64,000 nt of DNA from Saprospiraceae bacterium (GTDB lineage: Bacteria; Bacteroidota; Bacteroidia; Chitinophagales; Saprospiraceae). The stretch spans positions 149,563-213,562 of the forward strand of contig JAKVCV010000002.1 of NCBI GenBank assembly GCA_022448945.1, read 5' to 3'. Positions 25,934-35,927 of the stretch are shown here, one piece after another (positions within the stretch are counted from its first letter, which is position 1; every line of letters starts with the position of its first letter). The position numbers and the translations under genes are program-made. The notes under the pieces were generated by a model. The model ran no database searches and was not told the DNA's origin. It worked only from the letters and a program-made list of their open reading frames with translations.

Positions 25934-27967
25934 ATGATATCCCAAAAAACAATCCAAACAATATTCGAAACGGTCAAAGTGGAGGATATAATTGAGGATT
26001 TTATTAAATTAACACGTAGAGGGGTCAATTATATTGGTCTATGTCCTTTTCATAACGAGAAGACACCTTCTTTTACTGTTTCTCCTGCAAAGAACATATA
26101 TAAATGTTTTGGATGCGGAGAGGGTGGGAATGCAGTGAATTTTATTATGAATCTGGAGCAAATGACTTATCCTGAAGCATTGCGATATCTTGCAAATAAG
26201 TACAATATTGAAGTAGAAGAGGATCAGATGACGGATGAACAAATGGCTCAAATAAAACTTTCAGATAGTTTATATGTAGTCAATCAATTTGCACAGGAAC
26301 ATTTCGTGAAACAGTTATTTGAAACTGATTATGGCAAGGGTGTAGGATTAAGTTATTTTAAACAACGTGGTTTTCGTGAGGAAACCATCAGAAAATTTGG
26401 ATTGGGTTTCGCCAATGGTGGAGCCAATGATATGATGCAAGAGGCCCTGCAAAAAGGTTACGAAGAAGAGGTATTGGAAAAAGCAGGATTAATCAAAAAT
26501 AAGAGAGACTTCTTCAGAAACAGGGTTCAATTCCCAATCCATAATGTATCAGGTAAGGTTATAGGCTTTGGTGGCCGTATTCTTACTACTAACAAAAAAG
26601 CCCCCAAGTATTTAAACACCCCTGAGTCTGATATTTATAATAAGAGAAAATCTCTGTATGGCGTATATTTTGCCCGTAAAGAAATTGTCAAACAGGATGA
26701 GTGTTATATGGTAGAAGGATATACCGATGTTATATCTTTACATCAGGCTGGAATTCAAAATGTAGTTTCTTCTTCAGGTACCTCTCTAACTGCAGAGCAA
26801 GTGCAATTGGTTAAACGCTATGCTCCTAATATCACTATTTTGTATGATGGTGACAAAGCTGGTGTCAAAGCTGCATTACGTGGTTTGGATATTGTTATCG
26901 AACAGGATGTAAATGTCAAAGTTGTTTTGTTGCCAGAAGGTGAAGACCCTGATTCCTACCTTAAAAAAGTTGGAACAAAAGCATTCAGGGATTATATACA
27001 AAATGAAGCTAATGATTTTATATTGTTCAAGATCAATTTACTTCTAAAGGATTCGGAGGGTGACCCAATTAAAAAGTCAGAAGTACTTAAAGATATTGTT
27101 GGTTCTATTTCTAAGATCCCCGATCCTTTAAAACGCTCAATTTATGTCAAAGAATGTGCTCAGCGTATGGACATGAATGAACAGTTATTGCACAATGAAA
27201 TTAACAAGAGACTACAAATTAATTTACAAAAAAAGCAGAAAGAACAAAAAAGAATTAGAAGCAAACACAATGCTTCAGATTATGTAGATCCTTATGCACA
27301 TATTTCTCATGAAGATCAAAATATGTCTGATTCCGCAATTGATTATGAAACAGGTAAAGATTCAACTGGTGAAATCGCTGAGAAAGATGATAATATTATT
27401 CAAAAGAGCTCCGATTCATATCAGGAAATTGATATCGTTCGTATTTTGATCAATTTTGGAGATAAAATAATAGAAGAAAAAACAACTGTTGCAGAATTTA
27501 TTTTACTTGATCTAATAGATTTGTTTGATTTAGATTTATTGAGTGAGTTTGATCATACAATTTGTTCTAAAATTTTTAGCGAATATCTCGAACAATTGAA
27601 AGCAAACAAACAAATTGGAAATAATTATTTTGTTAACCATAGTGACCCTCAGATTGCAAAATTAGCTGTTGATTTAGTTGCATCTATGGAAGAATATGAG
27701 TTTTCTTCTGGGTGGGAAAAATTAAATGTTTTCCTCAATACCCAGGTTTTACCCGGAGTTAACCATGTAGCAGATGCTAAAAGTGGTATTTTGAGATTTA
27801 AACTTAAAAAGATCGAACGTATGATCTCAAAAAACCATAAAGAACTTAAATTGTTGCAATCCAATAATGAAGATACAGATATGTTGATTCTAATGACTGT
27901 GCATCAACGATTGATGGACAAAAGAACTGAATTGGCGAAACAATTAAATACAGTAGTTTTACGGTAG
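25934..27967 (+). CDS. dnaG: DNA primase
   Basis: 677 residues, usual for Bacteroidota DnaG. It makes the RNA primers for replication at the fork together with the DnaB helicase. The N-terminal CHC2 zinc domain has Cys37, His40, Cys58 and Cys61 (GLCPFHNEKTPSF, YKCFGCGEGGN). The catalytic core follows, and the TOPRIM domain begins near residue 259 with MVEGYTDVISLHQAG and continues with LYDGDKAGVKAALRG, giving the metal-binding acidic residues. A charged linker rich in Asp, Glu and Lys at about 435-495 precedes the C-terminal helicase-interaction domain (about 500-677), which is diverged. The gene has its own promoter; the WG-repeat gene follows 63 bases downstream. Confidence 0.96.
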   Translation: MISQKTIQTIFETVKVEDIIEDFIKLTRRGVNYIGLCPFHNEKTPSFTVSPAKNIYKCFGCGEGGNAVNFIMNLEQMTYPEALRYLANKYNIEVEEDQMTDEQMAQIKLSDSLYVVNQFAQEHFVKQLFETDYGKGVGLSYFKQRGFREETIRKFGLGFANGGANDMMQEALQKGYEEEVLEKAGLIKNKRDFFRNRVQFPIHNVSGKVIGFGGRILTTNKKAPKYLNTPESDIYNKRKSLYGVYFARKEIVKQDECYMVEGYTDVISLHQAGIQNVVSSSGTSLTAEQVQLVKRYAPNITILYDGDKAGVKAALRGLDIVIEQDVNVKVVLLPEGEDPDSYLKKVGTKAFRDYIQNEANDFILFKINLLLKDSEGDPIKKSEVLKDIVGSISKIPDPLKRSIYVKECAQRMDMNEQLLHNEINKRLQINLQKKQKEQKRIRSKHNASDYVDPYAHISHEDQNMSDSAIDYETGKDSTGEIAEKDDNIIQKSSDSYQEIDIVRILINFGDKIIEEKTTVAEFILLDLIDLFDLDLLSEFDHTICSKIFSEYLEQLKANKQIGNNYFVNHSDPQIAKLAVDLVASMEEYEFSSGWEKLNVFLNTQVLPGVNHVADAKSGILRFKLKKIERMISKNHKELKLLQSNNEDTDMLILMTVHQRLMDKRTELAKQLNTVVLR

Positions 27968-28030
27968 TTTATCTTTTATGTCATCATATAAAAGATCATT
28001 TCATTATTATAATAACCTCAAGTTTTATCA

Positions 28031-29347
28031 ATGAACGTTCCTTTCATCTGTTTAATTCTATTTTCACTCAATTTTTATGCATTTAAATCCTCTGCGCAAT
28101 CAGACAACCCTTTTGTCAAATTCATGGGAGCTAATTGTTATATTGGCTTGTTAAATCAATATAATAAAGAAATATTGCCAGCATCATTTACAAATATCAC
28201 TATTGCTCCAGTTGGCAATAACTGGCTCATTTCTGCTGCTGTTAAAAATCATTACAGTTATCATTTCCAGATAGAGAATGAGTTGATTAAATTACCATAT
28301 AACCACGTAGAAATATTGAATGATAGGTTGTTAAAGGTTGGTTCTCCAGGAGCTTATGGTATTATAAATACTACTGGGGCAGGGGTTCTTCTCATGAACT
28401 ATGAAAACATTTTACCTGCGGGCACTGAATTTGCAATTACTTTGTATAAAAAATTGTATGGTTGTGTTGATTTGGATGGGAACTCTGTTATTCCAAATCA
28501 ATATGATTTGTTATTGCATTGGCAAGCAGCTGGTTTTTGGGCATATAAATACAGTCAATTCCATTTGATAGATCATAATGGAATGAGCGTATTAGGGCTG
28601 AAGTATGATAAAGTTTTAATTCCTGATGTTGATTTACCTATATGTGGAGTTGCTAAAAATGGGCAATGGGGTGCTGTTAACCAACAGAATGAATTGGTGT
28701 TAAATATTGATTATGATGAAATCATGATTTTAGATATGGGTGTTGTTGCAGTAAAGGATAGAGAACTTAAATGGAAGTTGACAGACTTGAATGGCAAATT
28801 GAAAAACAAGGAAGAATATGATGCAATAGTAGGCCTTGGTAATAAAGGAATAGTTGTTACAAAAGATGGTAAAAAAGGACTTTTGGATTATCAAGCTAAG
28901 TCTTTAATTGATGTAAAATATGATGATTTACAATACCTTGGCAATAATTGGGTTTCAGTCAATAACAATAAAGAAGTTTTAATATATAGTATTAAAGAAA
29001 ATAAATTTTTGGATTTTATTTTTGAGGATATTAAAACAACAGATTATACACAAAGATGGGAAGGTGTATTGATTAAAAAAGACAGTAAGTGGGGATGGCT
29101 TGATTTTAATATGAATTTAAAAATCAAGCCTATTTACACGAATGTCAGGTTAAATTATACTAATATAATTATTGTAGAAAATGAGAATAAAAAGATAGGG
29201 ATTTTAGACAAAAATGGCGATGTTGTTATTCCCGATGAGTATACTGAAATTGTTCCTCAAAATGAATACTTTAAAGTAAAAAAAGAAGGAACAGACTGGT
29301 ATTATGTAAATAAGAAAAATAAAAAAGTAAATTGTCAGGTTTTTTGA
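28031..29347 (+). CDS. Exported WG-repeat protein
   Basis: 438 residues with a signal peptide (MNVPFICLILFSLNFYAFKS, cleavage near AQS). The mature part consists of WG (beta-hairpin) repeats: at least seven units follow the pattern xxGxxDxxGxxVIPxxYDxI, for example CVDLDGNSVIPNQYDLL, WGAVNQQNELVLNIDYDEI and IGILDKNGDVVIPDEYTEI. WG-repeat proteins are widespread in Bacteroidota; their role is unclear, although some are linked to surface or stress functions. There is no T9SS sorting domain and no lipobox, so it is probably periplasmic. It may be co-transcribed with dnaG, but no functional link is evident. Confidence 0.85.
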   Translation: MNVPFICLILFSLNFYAFKSSAQSDNPFVKFMGANCYIGLLNQYNKEILPASFTNITIAPVGNNWLISAAVKNHYSYHFQIENELIKLPYNHVEILNDRLLKVGSPGAYGIINTTGAGVLLMNYENILPAGTEFAITLYKKLYGCVDLDGNSVIPNQYDLLLHWQAAGFWAYKYSQFHLIDHNGMSVLGLKYDKVLIPDVDLPICGVAKNGQWGAVNQQNELVLNIDYDEIMILDMGVVAVKDRELKWKLTDLNGKLKNKEEYDAIVGLGNKGIVVTKDGKKGLLDYQAKSLIDVKYDDLQYLGNNWVSVNNNKEVLIYSIKENKFLDFIFEDIKTTDYTQRWEGVLIKKDSKWGWLDFNMNLKIKPIYTNVRLNYTNIIIVENENKKIGILDKNGDVVIPDEYTEIVPQNEYFKVKKEGTDWYYVNKKNKKVNCQVF

Positions 29348-29432
29348 ATTAGGAGTAAAAGATTTAAGAAAAAACACTTGATTTAGAAATTATATTATTT
29401 CAATCTAAATTCCTTAAAGGAATCATCGCAGC

Positions 29433-32400
29433 TTAGAAATCAGTCCCTATTGCTAAATACAAAACAGGTTTTTGTACTTGCCCTGTTTCTACACCCCAGG
29501 CATAATCTAGTCTGAAATAATGACCAAGCAATACAGTACGAATTCCAAATCCATACCCGAAAAGGATAGGTTGCCTGTAATAATTAATGGTTACTTTTAC
29601 AGGTGAAACAACATTTGGTGCATTGTTGTCTATAATAGTTGTGTTTAAAGGGTTCTCTGTAGAGAAAGGAGAAGTACCATGCCATGCTGTTCCAATGTCT
29701 AAGAAAGCTACAAGTTGCAAGGTGCGTAACATTGCATTTCTTGGTGAGTTCCTCGAAATATATTCCATGATTGGAATTCTCATTTCAATATTAGCAGCGA
29801 CAAAAGAACTGCCATTTCTAGCATTCCCATTGAAGCCTCGCATATTTGCGGCTAATGTTTGTAAGCCATAATCATTGGAGTTAGGTAAGGATATTGTTGT
29901 ACTTGTAACAGGTAAAATCCAGTTTTCTACACCACCAAGTGAATATAGAATTTTTTGTTCTCCAAATGAGGATGCAGCAGCTAAGCGGAACGCAAAAATA
30001 GTTTTATTGTCAAAGGATAAATATTGACGGGCATCAAAACCTAATGCTGCAGTGATGCCACCTTCAAATCCAACCCTAAATTTATCTTGTGTTTCTACGG
30101 AGAAGGGTTTGTATAAATCTAGAAATCCTTTGAATTTTGTACCCTTTTTAGCATTTAAGTTTAAATCAAAACAATTATCAAAAACATATTCAAGACGAAA
30201 ACCCAATCTGTTTTCGTAATAAACAGGAATTTGTAAACTTATAGGTTCCTCTGCCAAGATAGCTACCTTATCCAACTGAAGACTAATTATGCTTCGAATG
30301 CTTTGAAATTTAGTTATCGAGTATTTCAGTTCATTTTGTAATAAATGTTTGATAGTTCGTCCTTTGACTTCAATGGAGAAGTTTGTACTAGTATCTTCTA
30401 CTATATAATTATTAACTCTTCCTCGTCTGTAAAATGAATATTTTTGGTCAATAGGGCCTTTTTTGTTTTCTACATTTATAAAATATTCTATGCCATTAAA
30501 ATCAAAGGGTAAACGAATCCCTAAATCAAAGTAAAAGTTTTCAAATATATCCATAAAACCAGTCTTCAAAGCAAAACCCAACGGTTGGAACTGGTAATAA
30601 TTCCCCAAGTACATATTCATTCCATTATATAGGGGAGTATTATCCATTTGGAAAGTAATATGATCCAACTTGAATATACTTTTATATTTATTCGCATGCG
30701 TGTAATTCCACTGAACGACTTTAGTTTCAGGTTCTGTATTTATAGATTGCCTTATAGGCTTTTTCTTTTTTTGTGCTTTGAGATTATCACCATCTTCTAT
30801 TAATACAATAGGAGTTGTTTCATCTGTATTTTCTTCTTCATTGTCAGAACGTGGTTCTTTTAAGTCTTGATATTCGCTTTGAAATTTATAGTTATCAATG
30901 TCTATTTTACTACTGTCTTCTGGATTTAAAGAATCCTTTTTGTTTTTGGCAATATTTGAGAGTTTTAAATTGGAAGGCTCTCCTTTAGTTTTGTTTTGAT
31001 TTGATAAAGGTTGTATAGCTGGCGTACTGAGTGCCAATTTTTTCATACCATTTGCTTTCTCAATTAGTTTTCTATACGATGTTGTTTTAACATTTTTCAT
31101 TACACGCTCGGGTTTTGCATCACGTACAAAAATGTGATATTCACCTTTGCGATAAATCAAATCAGCAATTTTGTTGATTGTAGCATCTTGCTCCAAAATA
31201 TTTCGGGAATAATCTGTATTAGCATGCTCTATTCCTGTTTCAATATAAATGGGTTTGATATAAGAGCTATCAACAGGCAAATGGCTAAAGGAAGCTCCCT
31301 GCTCTATATTCATAAGTGTTCCATCTTCTAAAATAAGAACACGTTCTTTTCGGACTAATAATGTATCAATAAAAGCCACATAGCGATTGTATAATCCATT
31401 TACATCACTTAAATAAGAAAAGAGATTTTTCTTCCCCATTGGAATTGGACATCGTTCATTAGCAAATGGGGTACGGGTCAATTGAATCAGTTGTTTTGAT
31501 TTGGTTTCTAGATTATAAAAATATAAATCAAAATTTTCTGAGGGTAATTCATTTGTGAATCGTTTAGAATTAAGGATTGGGATTGGTCTGTTAGAAGAGA
31601 ATATAATTCCTTTTTGATCTTTTAAAGTAACAATTGATAATTCTTTCTCATCCCAAAAGTCATTCGTAATTTTTCTTGCAGGCCCTCCGTTATAGGTATA
31701 GATATCAGAATGTCCATTTTTAATGCCGATAAGTATCAAAGAAGTGCCTTTGTTCACATCAAAGTCAATCACTCGCTCTATCCCTGTAATTGTTTTATCC
31801 TTTATTTTCTTTTTTTTCTTGTTAATAGAATGGTAATGGATTTTTACTTTATTATGTTTTTCATAAATAATAATCACCGTTTCACTATTATTAGTCCATC
31901 CTATCAAGGGGTAATTTTTTTCATATTTCCCTGAAATGTCACGCGCTCCTTGTCTGTATAAAACTTGTTGGGTGTTATTTTCCAAATTATATATAATTGC
32001 CTTTCTGACACCTTCATTGTGCTCTACATAAGTTAAAAACTTGGCATTTGGGCTCAACTTAATATTTTTAATACGAGCATTTTTTGGGGTTTTTAGTTTT
32101 AATTCACCTTTATTGGGGAATCGGCGTTTTTTATTATCTGAATTATAGCGATTGCTATAAAAATTAAACCAATCAGAACCTACAACCTGATAAAATGTTT
32201 TTCCAAAAACATACAAAAATCCATTTTCAACACTCCTATTTATACGTGTTAAATATAATAGGTTTGATACAGTGGATTTGTTGTAAGCCTTAGATACAAA
32301 GTGAAAAAGAGAATGTCCTGCGAGTAAAGGCTCTTTTTTAGAAAATTCAACAAAATTGTCATATTTTCCACTAAGTAGTACATCCCTTAGTCTATTATCT

Positions 32401-32975
32401 AGGTCCGTATTCCAGTTTTCAGTTGCATAAGCAATGGCTCCTTTAATAAACCATTGGGGTAAATTCATTAATACTGAATTTTGGACCATTTCTTGTAAAT
32501 TGGTTCCTATTAATATCTTACCTAATAACACATTAGCAAGCCCTTTGCGAATCTGTTTTCTAAGATTTGAATGATCCCCATTAAAATAAACTTCTATTTT
32601 AGGTGTTATCAGCCGAGTTACACCACCCTGATTGACATTATGTCTAGACAACCCAATATTACTCTGAAGGTAATTGCCATAATTACTATGAATAATTATT
32701 TCGATGCGTTTTTTTAATTGATGTTCAAATAATCTGCTTAGTTGGATGTAATCCAATTCCGTAACAGGCAAAACATATTGAGCTAATTGAATGTCTTTTT
32801 CAGCATAGGAGAAAGCAAAATTTATCGTTTCATATCTGTACCATTTCTTTTGTTCATATTGCATTCGATTTTGACCAAATTCTGTACTTACAACCTGACT
32901 TTGAAGCAATGGTGAAAGAAGAAGGAAGAATAAAATTGAAACAACAAAAGAAAAGTTTGATTTGAGATAAATCAT
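29433..32975 (-). CDS. Large outer-membrane protein: degenerate peptidase-MA-like, propeller and barrel regions
   Basis: About 1180 residues from the ATG at 32975, which gives a proper signal peptide (MIYLKSNFSFVVSILFFLLL...QSQ); an upstream TTG is less likely. Residues about 40-260 look like a gluzincin (peptidase MA) domain: LPQWFIKGAIAYATENW is the usual LPxWFxEGxAxY element, but the expected HExxH is replaced by RKGLANVL at 143-150, so catalysis is unlikely. Residues about 290-600 contain TolB/WD40-like repeats (IKLSPNAKFLTYVEHNEG, YPLIGWTNNSETVIII, GIIFSSNRP). A low-complexity linker follows at about 680-780. The last 380 residues are beta strands ending GYGFGIRTVLLG and YLAIGTDF, a BamA/D15-like barrel. 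Function unknown. Confidence 0.75.
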   Translation of the reverse strand: MIYLKSNFSFVVSILFFLLLSPLLQSQVVSTEFGQNRMQYEQKKWYRYETINFAFSYAEKDIQLAQYVLPVTELDYIQLSRLFEHQLKKRIEIIIHSNYGNYLQSNIGLSRHNVNQGGVTRLITPKIEVYFNGDHSNLRKQIRKGLANVLLGKILIGTNLQEMVQNSVLMNLPQWFIKGAIAYATENWNTDLDNRLRDVLLSGKYDNFVEFSKKEPLLAGHSLFHFVSKAYNKSTVSNLLYLTRINRSVENGFLYVFGKTFYQVVGSDWFNFYSNRYNSDNKKRRFPNKGELKLKTPKNARIKNIKLSPNAKFLTYVEHNEGVRKAIIYNLENNTQQVLYRQGARDISGKYEKNYPLIGWTNNSETVIIIYEKHNKVKIHYHSINKKKKKIKDKTITGIERVIDFDVNKGTSLILIGIKNGHSDIYTYNGGPARKITNDFWDEKELSIVTLKDQKGIIFSSNRPIPILNSKRFTNELPSENFDLYFYNLETKSKQLIQLTRTPFANERCPIPMGKKNLFSYLSDVNGLYNRYVAFIDTLLVRKERVLILEDGTLMNIEQGASFSHLPVDSSYIKPIYIETGIEHANTDYSRNILEQDATINKIADLIYRKGEYHIFVRDAKPERVMKNVKTTSYRKLIEKANGMKKLALSTPAIQPLSNQNKTKGEPSNLKLSNIAKNKKDSLNPEDSSKIDIDNYKFQSEYQDLKEPRSDNEEENTDETTPIVLIEDGDNLKAQKKKKPIRQSINTEPETKVVQWNYTHANKYKSIFKLDHITFQMDNTPLYNGMNMYLGNYYQFQPLGFALKTGFMDIFENFYFDLGIRLPFDFNGIEYFINVENKKGPIDQKYSFYRRGRVNNYIVEDTSTNFSIEVKGRTIKHLLQNELKYSITKFQSIRSIISLQLDKVAILAEEPISLQIPVYYENRLGFRLEYVFDNCFDLNLNAKKGTKFKGFLDLYKPFSVETQDKFRVGFEGGITAALGFDARQYLSFDNKTIFAFRLAAASSFGEQKILYSLGGVENWILPVTSTTISLPNSNDYGLQTLAANMRGFNGNARNGSSFVAANIEMRIPIMEYISRNSPRNAMLRTLQLVAFLDIGTAWHGTSPFSTENPLNTTIIDNNAPNVVSPVKVTINYYRQPILFGYGFGIRTVLLGHYFRLDYAWGVETGQVQKPVLYLAIGTDF

Positions 32976-33050
32976 AATTTTATAACAATGCAATTGGTGT
33001 TATCTAAAATAACGTATTTGAACAATAAACTCAATGATTTTTTATACTGT

Positions 33051-33083
33051 TTTGCTAATTATATTAATAATAACGTATTTTTG
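33051..33083 (+). promoter_or_regulatory. Promoter for the MBL hydrolase-thiL unit
   Basis: TTTG at 33051-33054, a 21-base spacer and TATTTTTG at 33076-33083 match the Bacteroidota promoter pattern at every conserved position. It implies a leader of about 150 bases before the ATG at 33243. Confidence 0.6.
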
Positions 33084-33242
33084 CAGTTCAAGGTTAATTT
33101 ATATAAATTTTTTTGGTTCAAATTGCTTTTTTTATTTTTGAAATCAAACAGAGATTGTATAAAAAGCCAAGTCAATCACCGTAAGAATACCACTACAAAC
33201 ATAGCGCCACATTCTTATTTTAAAAGTTAAAACATAAAAAAA

Positions 33243-33902
33243 ATGGCACAAGTTCATTATTTCGCATTTAATCCATTTTCAGAGAACACATATATTATTT
33301 ATGATGAAAGTAATGAATGTGTGATTTTAGATCCGGGCTGTTATACAGAGGCAGAAAGACAAACATTAAGCAATTATATTAATGATAATAACCTGAAGCC
33401 TGTTCGATTGATAAATACACATTGTCATATAGATCACGTTTTGGGCAATTATTATGTTGCTGAAAAATATCAATTATCCTTGGAAATACACGAAGGGGAG
33501 ATTCCAGTTCTTGAATCTGTAGAGATGGTTGCTCAAATGTATGGTATTCCTCAAGTAAAAAAATCACCAGACCCCGATCCTGAAAAATTTATAAGTGAGG
33601 GAGATCTTATTGAATTTGGGAATACCAAGTTAGAAGCTTTGTTTACTCCAGGGCATTCCCCAGCAAGTATATCTTTCTACTGTGAAGAAGATAATTTTTT
33701 GATAGGTGGAGATGTATTATTTCAGGGAAGTATTGGTCGAACCGACTTGCCTGGTGGGAATTTTGATACACTTATGAAAAGTATCACAGATAAATTTATG
33801 TCTTTACCTGACAATGTAGTTGTTTATTCAGGACATGGTAACCCTACTACAATTGGAGTTGAGAGGAAAACAAATCAATTTATATTAAATTATTGTTCTT
33901 AA
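33243..33902 (+). CDS. MBL-fold metallohydrolase (glyoxalase II-like)
   Basis: 219 residues. The metal-binding motif THCHIDH supplies His60, His62, Asp64 and His65. Further ligands lie in the TPGHSPASISFY stretch (about 137-148) and in GGDVLFQGSIGRTDLPGG (Asp), and a final His in YSGHGNPTTIGVE. This arrangement is that of the short glyoxalase II-like or YcbL-type hydrolases of the metallo-beta-lactamase superfamily, usually thioesterases for glutathione or related thiol esters in the cytoplasm. Its stop lies 17 bases before the thiL start, so they form an operon. Substrate not certain. Confidence 0.9.
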   Translation: MAQVHYFAFNPFSENTYIIYDESNECVILDPGCYTEAERQTLSNYINDNNLKPVRLINTHCHIDHVLGNYYVAEKYQLSLEIHEGEIPVLESVEMVAQMYGIPQVKKSPDPDPEKFISEGDLIEFGNTKLEALFTPGHSPASISFYCEEDNFLIGGDVLFQGSIGRTDLPGGNFDTLMKSITDKFMSLPDNVVVYSGHGNPTTIGVERKTNQFILNYCS

Positions 33903-33919
33903 TTTATAACATTCAAAAT

Positions 33920-34942
33920 ATGGTTCGTACAGAATTAAGTGATTTAGGAGAGTTTGGACTTATAGAACACCTTACAAAAGATGTTAAACTTATTAATACC
34001 TCTTCTTTAAAGGGAATTGGAGATGATGCAGCAGTTATTGACCATGGGAGTCTTAAAACAGTTGTATCTACTGACTTAATGGTCGAAGGGATTCATTTTG
34101 ATTTGGTTTATACACCATTAAAACACCTTGGATATAAAGCAGTAATTGTTAATTTGTCTGATATTTATGCTATGAATGCTAAGCCAACTCAGATAACTGT
34201 TTCAATAGCTGTTTCTAATCGATTTTCTGTTGAAGCGGTTAATGAATTGTATAGTGGAATTCATTTAGCTTGCCAAATTTATGGTGTAGATTTAATAGGA
34301 GGGGATACTACTTCCTCTATTAAGGGTTTGACAATCAGTATAACTGCAATAGGTATGGCAGCAGAAAATAAATTGGTATATAGAGATACAGCAAATATTG
34401 GCGATCTTTTGTGCGTAAGTGGGTTTCTCGGAGGTGCTTATGTTGGTTTGCAGTTGTTAGAACGAGAAAAACAAATTTACTTGGAAGATAAAAATATGCA
34501 ACCAGATTTAGAAAACAAAGACTATATAGTTGGCAGGTTGTTAAAACCTGAAGCGAGAAAAGATGTATATGAGTTTTTTCAAAAATGTGACTTAAAACCT
34601 ACTGCAATGATTGATGTGTCTGATGGGTTATCATCAGATCTCCTGCATATTTGTCGCCAGTCCAAAGTAGGTGCTTTTGTCGAGGAAGGTGCACTTCCTA
34701 TAGCACAAGAGACATCTCTTAAAGCAATGGATTTCAAATTGCCTCCAAGTACTTGTGCATTGCATGGTGGAGAAGATTATGAATTACTTTTCACAGTAAA
34801 ACCTAAAGATGCTGACAAACTAAAATATGCACTTGATATTAGAATAATAGGAGAAATAACTAAGCCTGAAGATGGCATTTATTTGCATACTACAGGTGGT
34901 AAAAGGCGAGAATTGATTGCTCAGGGCTGGCAACACCATTAA
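33920..34942 (+). CDS. thiL: Thiamine-monophosphate kinase
   Basis: About 340 residues from the ATG at 33920 (MVRTELSDLGEFGLIEHL). An upstream in-frame TTG would overlap the preceding gene and is not conserved in the family. It phosphorylates thiamine monophosphate to the cofactor thiamine pyrophosphate using ATP. Family motifs are GIGDDAAVI with metal-binding Asp residues (about 40-48), STDLMVEGIHFD (about 62-73), LSDIYAMNAKP (about 89), GGDTTSS and the C-terminal GGEDYELLFTV. No other thi genes are nearby. The preceding MBL hydrolase is an operon neighbour without a known link. Confidence 0.93.
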   Translation: MVRTELSDLGEFGLIEHLTKDVKLINTSSLKGIGDDAAVIDHGSLKTVVSTDLMVEGIHFDLVYTPLKHLGYKAVIVNLSDIYAMNAKPTQITVSIAVSNRFSVEAVNELYSGIHLACQIYGVDLIGGDTTSSIKGLTISITAIGMAAENKLVYRDTANIGDLLCVSGFLGGAYVGLQLLEREKQIYLEDKNMQPDLENKDYIVGRLLKPEARKDVYEFFQKCDLKPTAMIDVSDGLSSDLLHICRQSKVGAFVEEGALPIAQETSLKAMDFKLPPSTCALHGGEDYELLFTVKPKDADKLKYALDIRIIGEITKPEDGIYLHTTGGKRRELIAQGWQHH

Positions 34943-35016
34943 TTAATTTTATTTTCAGTTATAATTATAGTTTGTCTGCAAAGAGTAATAATTCCTAAAA
35001 AACAGAATAAGTAATT

Positions 35017-35475
35017 ATGTGTGTGTTTAGAGTGTACAGCAAGAATACTTCTTTTAAACAATTTTTAGATAACAATCCTGAATTGCCTGTATATCAATTG
35101 TATGAAAAGGGAGAACGCCCAGAAATAGGTAATGAGAATTCTGTCTATGAAGATTATAGTTTTTCTTGTGATGTTAGTGATAGAGAATGGAATGATTTAG
35201 AAGGACAAATAATAGACATGATTAGTTTTCTGGAAGTCTATAGTCCGCTCTTGCAAAAATTAAAGAGCACACATGATATAGATGATTGGAGATTTGATTT
35301 GCCATATGAGTGTAGATTAAATCAAATAAATTTTTCGCAATTTGATTATTTACCACCCAAATTAATTCAATTGTCAGGTAAGTTGGCGATAGGAATTGAG
35401 CTTTCCTTGTATTGGCCTAGTCAAGGAGAAACACTAGAAGAAGAAATATCAGCTGATTCGGATACCGACAATTAA
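35017..35475 (+). CDS. Small acidic protein, unknown (possibly DUF4279-like)
   Basis: 152 residues with no signal peptide or membrane helix. The body contains YSFSCDVSDREWNDLEGQ, DDWRFDLPYEC, YLPPKLIQLSGKLAIGIELSLYWPS, and a strongly acidic C-terminus (EEEISADSDTDN). The final LPPxLxxxxGxLxIGIELSLYW pattern resembles DUF4279 proteins, some of which are predicted immunity proteins, but I am not sure of the match. No toxin-like gene is adjacent. It lies 74 bases after thiL on the same strand. Confidence 0.6.
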   Translation: MCVFRVYSKNTSFKQFLDNNPELPVYQLYEKGERPEIGNENSVYEDYSFSCDVSDREWNDLEGQIIDMISFLEVYSPLLQKLKSTHDIDDWRFDLPYECRLNQINFSQFDYLPPKLIQLSGKLAIGIELSLYWPSQGETLEEEISADSDTDN

Positions 35476-35546
35476 ATGTTTTTTTAAACTATCCTGTTTT
35501 ATGGTGTGTTTTGTTGTATGCAAAGCATTTAGATTTGTATTTCATT

Positions 35547-35927
35547 TCATTTTGCTTCTTTAAAATAAAACAACAATTGTAATAGCCCCAAAGATTCTGT
35601 TGCAAGAAAGAAAAACATAAAAGAGAGACCATGAAAACAGTAATATCCCATTAAGATTAATACAAAGCATCTAGCGATACAATCATATTTAGCTTGCCAT
35701 TGCTCAGTATGATTAATTCTGATAACTCCCCATAGAATAATTGTAATTCCCAATAATGCCATAAGAAACATATGGTATTCATCTATCAAATGTTCTTGTT
35801 GAGTAAACACTGAATGCATGAATTTAACTATATTTCCTGAGAGTGGAGATATAAGAATGATGCCTAGAAAGATATCCATATAGGCAAATAGTTTTATAAT
35901 ATTATTAAGTGTTAGTAGGGATTTCAT
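35547..35927 (-). CDS. Small integral membrane protein, unknown
   Basis: 126 residues with four predicted membrane helices (about 8-28, 48-70, 84-100 and 103-121) separated by short loops; the loop HTEQWQAKYDCIARC carries charged residues and two Cys. The overall plan resembles small DoxX-like or DUF4345-type four-helix membrane proteins, but no signature is clear. The start ATG gives a short cytoplasmic N-terminus. Nothing in the context indicates a function. Confidence 0.6.
   Translation of the reverse strand: MKSLLTLNNIIKLFAYMDIFLGIILISPLSGNIVKFMHSVFTQQEHLIDEYHMFLMALLGITIILWGVIRINHTEQWQAKYDCIARCFVLILMGYYCFHGLSFMFFFLATESLGLLQLLFYFKEAK

Noticed and set aside
27971..27996. Hairpin after dnaG (ATCTTTTAT / ATAAAAGAT)
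   Set aside because: A 9-bp A/T-only stem without a T run behind it; too weak to call a terminator.
32988..33230. 80-residue ORF upstream of the MBL hydrolase
   Set aside because: It overlaps the promoter at 33051-33083, its start overlaps the beginning of the divergent gene, and the product is AT-rich low-complexity sequence without a domain.
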